Assembly (NCBI RefSeq): GCF_003815035.1
Contig: NZ_RKRK01000002.1
Coordinates: 366,163-430,162, forward strand
Direction of reading: 5' to 3'
DNA length: 64,000 nt
Origin: Abyssicoccus albus
GTDB lineage: Bacteria > Bacillota > Bacilli > Staphylococcales > Abyssicoccaceae
In this document: positions 8,778-18,390 of the stretch, in pieces
How the letters are laid out: every line of letters begins with the position of its first letter
How positions within the stretch are numbered: position 1 is the first letter of the stretch
The notes under the pieces: model-generated
The model's input: only the letters and a program-made list of their open reading frames with translations
Told to the model about the DNA's origin: nothing
Database searches by the model: none
Position numbers and translations under genes: made by a program

Positions 8778-11179
8778 TGAAAATCAGTCAAGAATGGTTA
8801 AATGAATATATTGACGTAGAACAGATTGATATTGACGAACTTAGCGAATCTATCACACGTGCAGGTATTGAAGTGGATGACATGATTTCATATAATCAAG
8901 AAATTACTAAACTTGTCGTTGGTTATGTTGAATCTATAGAGAAACATCCAGAAGCAGATAAATTAAATATTTGCCAAGTGAACGTTGGTGAAGAGACTGT
9001 ACAAATTGTATGCGGTGCACCGAATATAGACAAAGGACAATATGTCATTGTGAGTCGTGTTGGAGGACGTTTGCCTGGTGGTATGAAAATTAAGAGAGCA
9101 AAATTACGTGGTCAAGTGTCTGAAGGTATGATCTGTTCTTTACAAGAGATTGGGATTCCATCAAACGTTGTGCCTAAACAATACGAAGAAGGGATTTATA
9201 TCTTTAAAGAAGAAGTTACACCAGGGACAGATGCATTAACTGCATTACACTTAAATGATCATGTGATGGAATTTGATTTAACTCCGAATAGAAGTGATGC
9301 ACTCAGCGTAATCGGTACGGCATATGAAGTCGCTACATTATATGATCAACATGTGCAGTTACCTGACGATTCATTTGATGAGTCTTCAGATAACAATGAG
9401 TTAACAATCGAAATTGAAGATACTAAGCTTTCTCCATACTATTCAGCACGAATCGTTCGTAATATTGAAGTGAAAGATAGTCCATTATGGATGCAATCAC
9501 GATTAATGAAAGCGGGCATTAGACCGATCAATAATATCGTTGATATTTCTAATTATGTAATGCTTGAATACGGTCAACCATTGCATATGTTCGACTTAGA
9601 TAAAGTAGCTTCGAATCGAATTTTAGTTCGACAGGCGAAAGAAAATGAAGAAATTACAACATTAGATGGACAACTCCGTACGCTAAGATTAGAAGACATT
9701 GTCATTACAGATGGTCAAAAGCCGATTGCTTTAGCAGGTGTAATGGGTGGACTTGATACAGAAGTCTCAGAAACAACTAAAAACATAATCATCGAATCGG
9801 CTAAATTTGACCCGACACAAGTACGTAAGACGAGTAATCATTTTAATTTAAGATCTGATTCTAGTCTTCGATTCGAAAAAGATAGTGCAGAGCAATATAT
9901 CGTGAAAGCATTAAACCGTGCAGCACATTTGGCGACACAACTTGCAAATGGGGAAGTATCAAAAGGTATTCGAGATGCTGGCGAATTAAATATGAATCCA
10001 ACAGAGGTGGTTGTTTCTTCTCAATATATTAATGACAGACTTGGTCTTGAATTGTCTACGGATGAAATCATCCATACATTAAGTAAATTAGGCTTTGATA
10101 TTCATGCGAATGGTGACAAAATCACAGTATTTGTTCCAACAAGACGTAATGATATTACGATGAAAGCAGATATTTTAGAAGAAGTGGCAAGAATTTATGG
10201 ATATGATGCACTCCCAGCGACATTACCAGATACTGTTTCTTCTTCAGGCGGAGGTTTATCAAGTCGTCAGAAGAAAATTAGACAGATTAAATCATCATTA
10301 CAAGGTATCGGATACGTCGAGACGATTAACTATGCATTAACGGACGAAGCACACTTACAACAATTCAATGGAGAATCACAACGCCAAGTGAAACTTCTCA
10401 TGCCAATGAGTCAAGAACGAAGTGTGTTAAGACAAAGTCTAATCCCACATTTAATTCAAAATGTTCAACATAATAATGCACGTCAAATGCAAGATGTGAA
10501 ATTATATGAATGCGGCACTGTATTCTTTTCACAAGGCAATTCAGATACATTACCAGTAGAAGTAGAATATTTATCAATGATACTGACTGGAGTCAATCAC
10601 AGTGAACATTTCAGTAGAACGCGCCAAGCGGTAAACTTCTATGACGCTAAAGGCGCAACAGAGACCATTGCGAAGTTGTTTAACGTGGAATTTAAGTATA
10701 TCAGATCAACAGTTGACGGAATGCATCCAGGTCAAAGTGCAGATGTGTATTATGGTGAACAATATCTAGGTTTCGTCGGAAGATTACACCCAACAGTTGA
10801 GAAAAAATATGATTTGAAAGAAACATATGTAGCGGAATTGAACTTAACGAAATTATTGGAAATTGTCATTGGTTCAGTGAAATATGAACCACTAGCTAAA
10901 TTTCCTTCAGTACGAAGAGATTTGGCGATTGAAATGAATCGAGATGAAGAAATTCAAAATGTATTGGATAAGATTGAACAAGCGAAGACGAAGTATTTAA
11001 AAGATGTGTTAATTTTTGATGTGTATCAAGGAGAACATATTGATGAAACGCTGCAATCAGTATCCATTGCATTGACATTTATTAATAAGGAAGAAACTTT
11101 AACAGAAGAAGCGATTCAACATGATTATCAATCGATTATCGATCAGTTGAATGAAGCGGGTTATAAGTTAAGAGGTTAG
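8777..11179 (+). CDS. pheT: Phenylalanyl-tRNA synthetase beta subunit
   Basis: 800-aa structural and editing partner of PheS. In order: an EMAP/tRNA-binding domain (about 40-150, VVGYVESIEKHPEADKLNICQ), the B3/B4 editing domain (about 205-380), B5 (about 405-475, FVPTRRNDITMKADILEEVAR), the catalytic-like core, and a C-terminal ferredoxin-fold anticodon-binding domain (from about 707, FPSVRRDLAIEMN). Start ATG overlaps the pheS TAA. Full length, no lesion seen. Confidence 0.97.
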   Translation: MKISQEWLNEYIDVEQIDIDELSESITRAGIEVDDMISYNQEITKLVVGYVESIEKHPEADKLNICQVNVGEETVQIVCGAPNIDKGQYVIVSRVGGRLPGGMKIKRAKLRGQVSEGMICSLQEIGIPSNVVPKQYEEGIYIFKEEVTPGTDALTALHLNDHVMEFDLTPNRSDALSVIGTAYEVATLYDQHVQLPDDSFDESSDNNELTIEIEDTKLSPYYSARIVRNIEVKDSPLWMQSRLMKAGIRPINNIVDISNYVMLEYGQPLHMFDLDKVASNRILVRQAKENEEITTLDGQLRTLRLEDIVITDGQKPIALAGVMGGLDTEVSETTKNIIIESAKFDPTQVRKTSNHFNLRSDSSLRFEKDSAEQYIVKALNRAAHLATQLANGEVSKGIRDAGELNMNPTEVVVSSQYINDRLGLELSTDEIIHTLSKLGFDIHANGDKITVFVPTRRNDITMKADILEEVARIYGYDALPATLPDTVSSSGGGLSSRQKKIRQIKSSLQGIGYVETINYALTDEAHLQQFNGESQRQVKLLMPMSQERSVLRQSLIPHLIQNVQHNNARQMQDVKLYECGTVFFSQGNSDTLPVEVEYLSMILTGVNHSEHFSRTRQAVNFYDAKGATETIAKLFNVEFKYIRSTVDGMHPGQSADVYYGEQYLGFVGRLHPTVEKKYDLKETYVAELNLTKLLEIVIGSVKYEPLAKFPSVRRDLAIEMNRDEEIQNVLDKIEQAKTKYLKDVLIFDVYQGEHIDETLQSVSIALTFINKEETLTEEAIQHDYQSIIDQLNEAGYKLRG

Positions 11180-11185
11180 AAATAA

Positions 11186-11220
11186 AAACAGAAAACCAAT
11201 ATTTGGTTTTCTGTTTTTTT
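11186..11220 (+). terminator. Terminator of pheST
   Basis: AAACAGAAAACCAA pairs with TTGGTTTTCTGTTT around a very short loop, and the T run extends to 11220. Confidence 0.9.
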
Positions 11221-11420
11221 ATTAAGACTTCAGAATGAGTTGTGAGTGTTAAAACTGTAGTTTGAAGAAGGAGTAAGGCTACAGTTTTATTAGTGAAGTA
11301 TTAATTGTTAAATAGAGTATGGTTGTATTGAAATGATGATTTTCAGTAAACAGAGATTTATAATAAGAACAAGAAGTATGATTGTTTTCAATATTTTATT
11401 TAAAGAGATTTTAATTATAA
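11221..11420. other. Intergenic stretch with an isolated inverted repeat
   Basis: About 200 AT-rich bases without an open frame worth calling. The only structure I see is AAAACTGTAG (11251-11260) facing CTACAGTTTT (11279-11288), a perfect 10-bp arm with an 18-base loop and weak T tail. It could be a back-up terminator or a relic. Confidence 0.45.
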
Positions 11421-11458
11421 AAAATCTAGCAAAATATTCATTGATTTTGCTAGATTTA
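11421..11458 (-). terminator. Terminator of the minus-strand DUF805 gene
   Basis: Arms 11422-11435 and 11444-11457 (AAATCTAGCAAAAT against ATTTTGCTAGATTT). Read on the minus strand the hairpin ends in a T-rich run, just after the stop of the gene at 11466. Confidence 0.8.
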
Positions 11459-11465
11459 ATTTGAT

Positions 11466-11963
11466 TTATTCTGTATATTGAACCAATTGATACGTACCAC
11501 CATCACCATAATTGTTAGGTTTTTCATCTCCACGTTTAGCTAAAATAAATATCGTATAAAGTAATAACAAGAAAGCTACAGCGACAGATACAAGTCCAAT
11601 AATAAAAATAAGACCAAATAACATTGAACCCGTTGATGCTGCAAGTAATACAATCATAATTACCATAATGACAGCAACTGTTGTAGCAACTAAACCACTA
11701 AAATAGTTCAAGACGGCTAATAGCATAGTATGGTTTGTATCATGTAGTCTTCTTGTCATCAATGTAAATGATGGGATAATAATTGCCAATGCAAAGATAG
11801 AACTAATTGTTCCTGCTGAAATAATACCTAATAGCGTAGTGAGTACAAAATTGATCCAATAAGGATGCCAAAATTCTCTACGTGATGCTCTTCCATGAAT
11901 ATTAAGGGCATTTGTCCAAAAAGCTTTGTAACAATCAATAGCTGTTAGTGGTGGCTGTTGCAT
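11466..11963 (-). CDS. DUF805 family membrane protein
   Basis: 165 aa. The N-terminal YKAFWTNALNIHGRASRREFW and the central TRRLHDTNHT are the hallmarks of DUF805 (YhaH-like) inner-membrane proteins, whose function is not established. Four hydrophobic segments lie at about 32-50, 53-72, 78-108 and 112-142. The N-terminal amphipathic stretch is typical of the family. It is transcribed opposite to the flanking pheT operon, from its own promoter at 11997-12025, and is probably also reached by read-through from rnhC. Confidence 0.85.
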   Translation of the reverse strand: MQQPPLTAIDCYKAFWTNALNIHGRASRREFWHPYWINFVLTTLLGIISAGTISSIFALAIIIPSFTLMTRRLHDTNHTMLLAVLNYFSGLVATTVAVIMVIMIVLLAASTGSMLFGLIFIIGLVSVAVAFLLLLYTIFILAKRGDEKPNNYGDGGTYQLVQYTE

Positions 11964-11996
11964 TAATATCCTTCTTGAAATAACAATTTACAACAT

Positions 11997-12025
11997 TATT
12001 ATACAACAATAGATATTAATTACAA
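11997..12025 (-). promoter_or_regulatory. Promoter of the DUF805 gene
   Basis: On the minus strand: TTGTAA (12025-12020), 16-bp spacer, TATAAT (12002-11997), about 35 bases before the start codon. Confidence 0.6.
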
Positions 12026-12036
12026 ATAACAAAAGA

Positions 12037-12990
12037 TTATTTATTCCTCTTTTTCTTCCCAATCAAATTCAACGCTTTCTGACGATTTTTAAAGTCTTTC
12101 TTAGTCACTTTGTCTAACACATCTACACCATATTTTTCAATCCATCGTGCTGCGATGATATCTACTTTTGGTGCTGCGCCTTTAGGGACTTCCATATGAT
12201 ATTGAGCTTTCAAATCATCCATCGCTTGGACGAATCGACTCCGTGCTATAATACTTGCTGCTGCGATTGCGATAGCTTTCGATTCGCCTTTCGTTTCAAA
12301 GTGAGTAATTTCTGGATAAATTAATGATTGATTATACCTCGTATACGTTTCCTTTTTTGCAAATTGATCGATGACGATACAGTCTACTGTTGTAGGGTCG
12401 ATTTTGTTTGTTAGTGATTCAATCGCCGCTTGATGATATTTCGCTTTCATCTTAACTTGTGACCAATTTTTTTCTTTTAACGTATTGTACTTTGGATTAT
12501 CGATTGTATAGAGTGTATACGGTACAATCTGTATGATTTGTTGTGCAATGTTTTTTATTTCATAATCCTTTAATGCTTTAGAGTCTTTCACACCAATGGT
12601 TTTAAGTAGTTGAACTTTGTCTTTCGGTACGTAGGCAGCACATACCGTCATTGGGCCGAAATAATCTCCGCTACCTGCTTCATCACTACCAATTGTATTG
12701 TATTGATCATACTGTATATGCTGTTTAATAGTGGGTGAGTCTTTTTGATCTGCTTTGGTTTGTGCATATATCGTAGGGAAGATGGATTTCGGGAATAATT
12801 TATTGATAACGTGTTGTGCATTTTGACCTTGAATCATAAATTTATTTGAAGTATAGAGTGTCAAAGTACAGCCGTTAATTTTCGTTTGGAAGTGTGTATG
12901 TGGTGGTGTCGTTGTTGTCACACCAAGTTGATTAATCAGTGCTTTGATTTCGTTTACTTCTGATGTTGTTAATTTGAATACGTGTGTCAT
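12037..12990 (-). CDS. rnhC: Ribonuclease HIII
   Basis: Cleaves the RNA strand of RNA-DNA hybrids. The 317-aa product has an N-terminal TBP-like substrate-binding domain (about 1-85) and the RNase H fold with NTIGSDEAGSGDYFGPMTV (Asp103-Glu104 and Asp109), KDSKAL and an IDQFAKKETY strand. The open frame continues upstream to 13131, but ATG 12990 is preceded by AAAGGA at the right distance and begins MTHVFKL, the usual family start, so I use it. Divergent from zapA with a 112-bp shared control region. Confidence 0.95.
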   Translation of the reverse strand: MTHVFKLTTSEVNEIKALINQLGVTTTTPPHTHFQTKINGCTLTLYTSNKFMIQGQNAQHVINKLFPKSIFPTIYAQTKADQKDSPTIKQHIQYDQYNTIGSDEAGSGDYFGPMTVCAAYVPKDKVQLLKTIGVKDSKALKDYEIKNIAQQIIQIVPYTLYTIDNPKYNTLKEKNWSQVKMKAKYHQAAIESLTNKIDPTTVDCIVIDQFAKKETYTRYNQSLIYPEITHFETKGESKAIAIAAASIIARSRFVQAMDDLKAQYHMEVPKGAAPKVDIIAARWIEKYGVDVLDKVTKKDFKNRQKALNLIGKKKRNK

Positions 12991-13009
12991 AGATGTTCCT
13001 TTCAAACAG

Positions 13010-13037
13010 TTGTAATTGTAGTTGTATGCTTTATAAT
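13010..13037 (+). promoter_or_regulatory. Promoter of zapA-cvpA
   Basis: TTGTAA (13010-13015), 16-bp spacer, TATAAT (13032-13037), within the divergent rnhC/zapA region. Confidence 0.6.
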
Positions 13038-13102
13038 AGAAATGATAACATAAACATATGATGTCCATCATATTCAGTGATGTAGAAGAAGGGGGATGTG
13101 TC

Positions 13103-13357
13103 ATGGTTGATAAGCGAAAAATAAAAGTCACTATAAATGATCAACAATATATAATTGTATCAGATGATGAACCACAACATGTGAGACATGTGGCTCAAAT
13201 CGTCGATGATCGATTCCGTGACATTTCTAACAAAACGACTGGATTAGACACAAATAAGAAGGCCATATTAACAGCGATAAATATCGCAAATGATTACGTA
13301 AAGTTGCAAGAACAATATGACGCATTGGTTGAATCACAAGGCGATGGCAATGCATAA
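13103..13357 (+). CDS. zapA: Cell division protein ZapA
   Basis: 84-aa FtsZ-ring bundling protein. The text KRKIKVTINDQQYIIVSDDEPQHVRHVAQIVDDRF followed by a C-terminal helix (LTAINIANDYVKLQEQYDAL) matches the ZapA fold, a small beta-alpha head and a coiled-coil tail that tetramerises. ATG 13103 follows AAGGGGG. An in-frame ATG at 13058 would add 15 residues lacking family similarity and is not preferred. Next to cvpA as in staphylococci and Bacillus. Confidence 0.93.
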   Translation: MVDKRKIKVTINDQQYIIVSDDEPQHVRHVAQIVDDRFRDISNKTTGLDTNKKAILTAINIANDYVKLQEQYDALVESQGDGNA

Positions 13358-13369
13358 AGGACGAGACAG

Positions 13370-13927
13370 ATGGTAGATATTATATTATTATTTATTTTAA
13401 TTATAGCGATTTTAGTAGGATATAGACGGGGGTTAATGCTTCAAACATTACATTTAATTACAGCAATCGCGTCACTCTTTATCGCGGCGAACTTATATAC
13501 AAAGTTGAGTGAGAAATTGACAATGTTTGTCCCTTATCCAAGTAATTTTGAAGGTGTTCCAGATGATATGATTGAAGGTCTGGCGAATGAGGCGGCATTT
13601 TATAATATCGTTGCTTTTTTATTTATTTTTATAGTGAGTAAATTGATTTTACAAGTGATTGCTTCATTTTTTGATTTTTTTGCACAAATTGATGTCACAG
13701 GGAGAATTGGACGAATTATTGGGTGCGTATTAGCGGTCATTGAGTTTCATATTATTGTTGTATGCTGGCTTTATTTATTAATATTAATGCCGATCCCGAT
13801 GGTACAAGATAAAATAGCAGGTTCATTTGTTGCTCAGATGATGATTACGAAGTCACCGATAATTACACAGATGTTATATCATTGGTTAGAACATAATGTG
13901 TTTGAGTTCATATCAATAATTTTCTAA
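13370..13927 (+). CDS. cvpA: CvpA family membrane protein
   Basis: 185 aa with about four membrane segments (3-30, 68-95, 100-125, 133-155) and the start VDIILLFILIIAILVGYRRGLMLQ, typical of the CvpA/colicin V production family; GRIGRIIGCV is the conserved central stretch. The Firmicutes role is not established. It follows zapA by 12 bases on the same transcript. Confidence 0.87.
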   Translation: MVDIILLFILIIAILVGYRRGLMLQTLHLITAIASLFIAANLYTKLSEKLTMFVPYPSNFEGVPDDMIEGLANEAAFYNIVAFLFIFIVSKLILQVIASFFDFFAQIDVTGRIGRIIGCVLAVIEFHIIVVCWLYLLILMPIPMVQDKIAGSFVAQMMITKSPIITQMLYHWLEHNVFEFISIIF

Positions 13928-13931
13928 AATG

Positions 13932-13962
13932 AACATTCTCATTGATGTGAGAATGTTTTTAT
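13932..13962 (+). terminator. Terminator after cvpA
   Basis: AACATTCTCA pairs with TGAGAATGTT (13932-13957), followed by TTTTATTT. Confidence 0.85.
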
Positions 13963-14007
13963 TTATTTTAGTATCCATATTGTTTTAAAATAAAGGAGTT
14001 TTAATAT

Positions 14008-15759
14008 ATGCAAATCACAATTAAAGACTTGATTAAATTATTAAATGAAATTGCGACTTATATGGAATTGAATCAAGTGAATCCATTTAAAATTAGAGCA
14101 TTTAATAATGCAAGTAACGCTTTAGAACGTTTAGAGACGCCGATTGATGAAGTAGAAGACTTCACTGCGATTAAAGGGATTGGCATGGGAGTAAATGATG
14201 TCATCATAGACTACATGGAAAATGGTGAGAGCCAGGTGTTGGCGGAATTGAAAGATTCAACACCGGATGGATTAGTGGAGATGATGGATATTGAAGGACT
14301 TGGGGCAAAATCGATTGCGAAATTCCATGAACAATTAAACATTGATACGATAGAGGGATTAAAGAAAGCTTGTGAATCTGGAGAAGTGAGTGCATTAAAA
14401 GGGTTTGGTCCGAAAAAAGAACAAAAAATTCTTGAGAGTATTAAAGCACTAAATAATATGCCAAGTCGCTTTCCGATACATTATATGATTAAGCTAAATG
14501 ATTATATTGAATCAGTGCTAAAAGACATTCAAGGAATTCAACGATACAGTGTTGCGGGCAGTTTTCGACGTGGTGCTGAATCAAGTAAAGATTTAGACTA
14601 TGTCGTGAGTGTGAATAAGGAAGATATTGAATCCGTTCAACGTGCATTAAAGTCTGGTTTCAAAGATTATGTTGAAGTCGTGAGTGGGCAGACGAAACTA
14701 ACGATGAAAATAAAGTATGAACGATATGTTGTGTCTGTTGACTTCAGATTTGTAGATGATGAGGCATTTATTACAACGTTACATCATTTCACAGGGTCGA
14801 AACATCATAATGTCGAGATGCGAAGAATTGCCAAAAGTCGAAATGAATCGATTAGTGAATATGGTGTCACATTGGCGGATGGAAAGGTCAAGACATTTGA
14901 TAGTGAGCGTGAATTCTTTGAACACTTTAGTTTACCTTATATTCATCCAGCAATGCGTGAATCAGGTCATGAGGTGAATCAATCTGTAGACATTGATGCG
15001 ATGATTCGAATGGAAGATATTCGTAGTGACTTGCACATGCATACGACAAGTAGTGATGGTGCCCATACATTAGTCCAAATGATTGAAGCGGCTAGAGCCT
15101 TAGAATATGAATATATTTGTATTACTGATCACTCGAAGTATTTAACGGTTGCAAATGGATTGAATGCAGAGCGATTGTTAGCACAGAATGAAGAAATCAA
15201 ATCATTAAATGAACAATATGATGATATCGATATTTATAGTGGTATTGAAATGGATATTTTACCTGATGGTACACTGGATTTTGATGATGATGTGCTGTCA
15301 CAATTAGATTTTGTCATAGCAAGCATTCACTCTAATTTCAATCAATCAGAAGAGGAAATTATGAAAAGAATAGAGTCAGCGATGAATAATCAATACGTTG
15401 ATTTAATCGCACATCCGACTGGAAGAATTCTGCATAAGCGTAAAGGCTATGATGTGAATATGGAACAGTTAATTCAATTAGCGTCGGATACGAATACGGC
15501 ACTTGAAATTAATGCGAATCCGATGCGACTCGATTTAAGTGTTGACCACTTAGCACTGACGAAAGATCACGACGTTTTCATTGCAATCAACACAGACGCT
15601 CACCATATTGATCATTTGAACTTTATGAAATATGGCGTGCATCATGCGATGAAGGCTTTCGTTCGAAAAGAGAAAGTGATTAATCATATGTCGAAAGAAG
15701 CGTTTAAAACATTTATTAAAACGCCGAAAAGTGATAGACATAAGCGATTGAAAGGGTGA
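14008..15759 (+). CDS. polX: DNA polymerase/3'-5' exonuclease PolX
   Basis: 583-aa family X polymerase used in base-excision and gap repair. The N-terminal lyase-like helix-hairpin-helix region (IKLLNEIATYMELNQVNPFKIRAF) and HhH motifs near 55 and 95 come first. Then follows the nucleotidyltransferase domain with AGSFRRGAESSKDLDYVV (metal Asp pair, about 192-196). The C-terminal PHP exonuclease starts near 340 (SDLHMHTTSSDGAHT, ITDHSKYL, IASIHSN, LIAHPTGR, INTDAH). All metal ligands are visible. Its stop overlaps the mutS2 5' end. Confidence 0.96.
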   Translation: MQITIKDLIKLLNEIATYMELNQVNPFKIRAFNNASNALERLETPIDEVEDFTAIKGIGMGVNDVIIDYMENGESQVLAELKDSTPDGLVEMMDIEGLGAKSIAKFHEQLNIDTIEGLKKACESGEVSALKGFGPKKEQKILESIKALNNMPSRFPIHYMIKLNDYIESVLKDIQGIQRYSVAGSFRRGAESSKDLDYVVSVNKEDIESVQRALKSGFKDYVEVVSGQTKLTMKIKYERYVVSVDFRFVDDEAFITTLHHFTGSKHHNVEMRRIAKSRNESISEYGVTLADGKVKTFDSEREFFEHFSLPYIHPAMRESGHEVNQSVDIDAMIRMEDIRSDLHMHTTSSDGAHTLVQMIEAARALEYEYICITDHSKYLTVANGLNAERLLAQNEEIKSLNEQYDDIDIYSGIEMDILPDGTLDFDDDVLSQLDFVIASIHSNFNQSEEEIMKRIESAMNNQYVDLIAHPTGRILHKRKGYDVNMEQLIQLASDTNTALEINANPMRLDLSVDHLALTKDHDVFIAINTDAHHIDHLNFMKYGVHHAMKAFVRKEKVINHMSKEAFKTFIKTPKSDRHKRLKG

Positions 15760-15767
15760 ATAGAGTA

Positions 15768-18128
15768 TTGAATAAGGAAACGTTGAAAACATTAGAATTT
15801 CATAAAATCGTTCAATCAATTGATCAATATACATCGAGTGAACTCGGTCAATCATTACTTCAACAAATGAAACCATCAACTGACCCGACAGAAATTGAAG
15901 AGAAGATTAGTGAGTTAAACGAGTTTGTTGAATTGATGAGATTGAATTATAGCTTTCATATACAAGGGATATATAAGATTAAACCATATGTTCAAAGAGC
16001 TTATATCGGAAGTATGTTAAGTCCTAATGAACTGAATGAGATTAAAAGTCATGCTCTTGTTGCAAAACGTATGCATAAACAATTGCAACAAATGATTAAA
16101 GATGACGTGGATATTCCAATCATTGCATCTAAATTTAAATATTACCCAGAAATTCATGATTTATTATCGGCACTAAAATCAAGTATTGACCAAGATATCA
16201 TTTTAGATAGTGCAAGTAGTGAATTGGGTAGATTACGTAATTCGTTAAAGAAAGAACAAGCGAGGGTTAAAGACACTTTACAAAGTATGATTCGGAATCA
16301 AACAACACAAAAAAAATTATCTGAGTCTATCGTAACGGTTCGAAATGAACGTTATTGTATACCGGTTAAAAGTGAACATCGCCATGATTTCGGAGGGATT
16401 GTTCATGATGAAAGTGCTTCAGGACAAACTGTTTACGTTGAACCGAAAGCCATTGTGAACATGAACAATAACATCCGCCAAATAGAACATCATATTAAAC
16501 AAGAAGAAGACCGAATTTTATATGAATTAAGCAGTAAAGTCGCAGAGCATAAATATGCACTTGATTTCCTTGAAGATATTATGGGACACCTTGATTTCTT
16601 AATTAGTAAGGCGAGGTATTGTACATCGATTCAAGCAACGAAGCCAACGATTAGTGAAACGAATCGAATATTTCTTCCTAGTGCAAAACATCCATTAATC
16701 GATCCATCTAAAGTTGTTCGTAATACGATTACGAAAGAAGATGAACATCAGGCGATTGTCATTACTGGTCCGAATACCGGGGGTAAAACCGTTACGTTAA
16801 AAACGATTGGACTATTGATTATTATGCATCAATCAGGGTTGTTTATTCCGACACTTGATGGTGCAGAACTTCCAATATATCGTCAACTCTTTTCTGATAT
16901 TGGTGATGAGCAATCGATTGAGCAATCATTATCAACATTTTCAAGTCATATGGTGAATATCGTCAACATGTTAAATAATGCAGATCATGAGACCCTTTTG
17001 CTCTTTGATGAATTAAGTGCTGGAACGGATCCGACTGAAGGTGCAGCGCTAGCGATGAGTATTATCGATTACGCACTTGGACTTGGATCGACAATTATTG
17101 CAACGACCCATTATCCAGAGTTAAAGGTTTATGGATATAACGAACCGCGTGTTGTTAATGCGAGTGTTGAATTCGATGTTGAAAGTTTGAAACCAACGTA
17201 TAAATTATTGCTTGGTGTTCCAGGTAAATCGAATGCATTCTTAATTTCTAAGCGATTAGGATTAAAAGATGAAATCATTGACCATGCGAAATCACAAATT
17301 GGACAAAACGATCAACAAGTAAATAATATGATTGATAGTTTGGAACACCACGCATCAATAGCTGAAAGGCAGTATAGTGAATCGACATTGCTTTATAAAG
17401 AAGCAAAAGAGATGCATCAAACACTTCAATCAGAGTTTGATCAATTCAAACGATCGAAAGAAAAGATGTTAGATGAAGCAAAGCGTGAAGCCAATGAAAT
17501 TATAAAATCGGCGAAAAAAGAGTCCAAACAGATTATTAGTGATTTGCGAACGTTACGTGAAATCGGGGCATCAGACATTAAAGATCATGAATTAATTGAA
17601 ATGCAGAATGAACTAGATCAATTAAAGCAACAAGATATTGACATCATCAAACAGAAAAAACATAAAGCGAAAGAAACATCTAAACCTAGACCGTTAAAAA
17701 TAGGAGATACAGTGAATGTGTTAACTTACGGTCAAAAAGGTGAAGTTATCGATATACCGAATGATGAAGAAGTTGCTGTACAAATGGGAATCATTAAGAT
17801 GAAAGTAAAGAAAGAAGATGTTGAAAAAATCAAAGCATCTAAACAACCACAAGTAAAAGTTCACACAACAAAAAATCATGACCGTGTTAAAAATGAGTTG
17901 GACTTAAGAGGTGCTCGTTATGAAGAAGCGATTCAACAAGTAGACCAATACTTGGATCAAGCTTTATTAAGTGCATATAATGAAGTATATATAATACACG
18001 GAAAGGGAACGGGTGCTCTACAAAAAGGCATTAGTGAATTTTTGAAAACGCATCGTTCTGTGAAGTCGTTTAGAGGTGGCAGACCGAATGAAGGTGGCTT
18101 CGGGGTTACCGTTGTAGAATTAAAGTAG
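15768..18128 (+). CDS. mutS2: MutS2, ribosome/recombination ATPase with Smr domain
   Basis: 786-aa MutS paralogue. It carries the ABC-type ATPase with Walker A ITGPNTGGKT (near 332), LLFDELSAGTDPTEGAALA (Walker B and signature) and TTHYPELK. A long coiled coil (about 510-630) leads to the C-terminal Smr nuclease domain (LDLRGARYEEA, IIHGKGTGALQKGI). Family members suppress homologous recombination, and in Bacillus MutS2 rescues collided ribosomes. I prefer the TTG at 15768, because it gives MNKETLKTLEFHKI, aligned with the usual MutS2 start, over the GTG at 15756. Confidence 0.94.
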   Translation: MNKETLKTLEFHKIVQSIDQYTSSELGQSLLQQMKPSTDPTEIEEKISELNEFVELMRLNYSFHIQGIYKIKPYVQRAYIGSMLSPNELNEIKSHALVAKRMHKQLQQMIKDDVDIPIIASKFKYYPEIHDLLSALKSSIDQDIILDSASSELGRLRNSLKKEQARVKDTLQSMIRNQTTQKKLSESIVTVRNERYCIPVKSEHRHDFGGIVHDESASGQTVYVEPKAIVNMNNNIRQIEHHIKQEEDRILYELSSKVAEHKYALDFLEDIMGHLDFLISKARYCTSIQATKPTISETNRIFLPSAKHPLIDPSKVVRNTITKEDEHQAIVITGPNTGGKTVTLKTIGLLIIMHQSGLFIPTLDGAELPIYRQLFSDIGDEQSIEQSLSTFSSHMVNIVNMLNNADHETLLLFDELSAGTDPTEGAALAMSIIDYALGLGSTIIATTHYPELKVYGYNEPRVVNASVEFDVESLKPTYKLLLGVPGKSNAFLISKRLGLKDEIIDHAKSQIGQNDQQVNNMIDSLEHHASIAERQYSESTLLYKEAKEMHQTLQSEFDQFKRSKEKMLDEAKREANEIIKSAKKESKQIISDLRTLREIGASDIKDHELIEMQNELDQLKQQDIDIIKQKKHKAKETSKPRPLKIGDTVNVLTYGQKGEVIDIPNDEEVAVQMGIIKMKVKKEDVEKIKASKQPQVKVHTTKNHDRVKNELDLRGARYEEAIQQVDQYLDQALLSAYNEVYIIHGKGTGALQKGISEFLKTHRSVKSFRGGRPNEGGFGVTVVELK

Positions 18129-18136
18129 GTGAAGAA

Positions 18137-18232
18137 ATGAAAAACTTTGATATGTATGATTTAGCGAAAGTGCTAATCGTTGTTTCAATTATAATGTTTG
18201 TTGGGGGCATTGTATATTTATTATTCATGTAG
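18137..18232 (+). CDS. 31-aa single-span membrane microprotein
   Basis: ATG 18137 opens a 31-codon frame ending TAG 18230-18232, with GGTGAAGA upstream as ribosome binding site, 8 bases after mutS2. The peptide starts MKNFDMYDLAKV and continues as one hydrophobic span (LIVVSIIMFVGGIVYLLFM) right to the C-terminus. I do not recognise it. Placement between mutS2 and the trxA promoter, with a second tiny frame directly behind, argues for translation as the end of the polX-mutS2 transcript. Confidence 0.55.
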   Translation: MKNFDMYDLAKVLIVVSIIMFVGGIVYLLFM

Positions 18233-18240
18233 GTGATGAA

Positions 18241-18321
18241 ATGGGGAGATATATACCGATCGTACTCATTGTCATGATGTTTATTGTGAGTATCGTTATT
18301 TTTATACTTTCTATATTATAA
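18241..18321 (+). CDS. 26-aa single-span membrane microprotein
   Basis: ATG 18241 to TAA 18321, 8 bases after the previous tiny gene and preceded by TAGGTGATGAA. It reads MGRYIPIVLIV followed by MMFIVSIVIFILSIL, an almost uninterrupted hydrophobic helix with one Arg near the N-terminus. Unknown function. It resembles the small membrane peptides that modulate larger membrane proteins, but that is inference only. Confidence 0.45.
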   Translation: MGRYIPIVLIVMMFIVSIVIFILSIL

Positions 18322-18331
18322 GCAAACAAAA

Positions 18332-18359
18332 TTACAAATAAAAAAGAACATGATATAAT
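18332..18359 (+). promoter_or_regulatory. Promoter of trxA
   Basis: Extended -10 TGATATAAT (18351-18359) with TTACAA (18332-18337) 16 bp upstream as a weak -35. Confidence 0.6.
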
Positions 18360-18390
18360 CAGTAAAGAATTAATAAAGGAGGCGTTACGT

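Noticed and set aside
12991-13131. N-terminal extension of RNase HIII by 47 residues
   Set aside because: The extension has no family similarity and lies over the divergent zapA promoter and start. ATG 12990 has the proper AAAGGA site.
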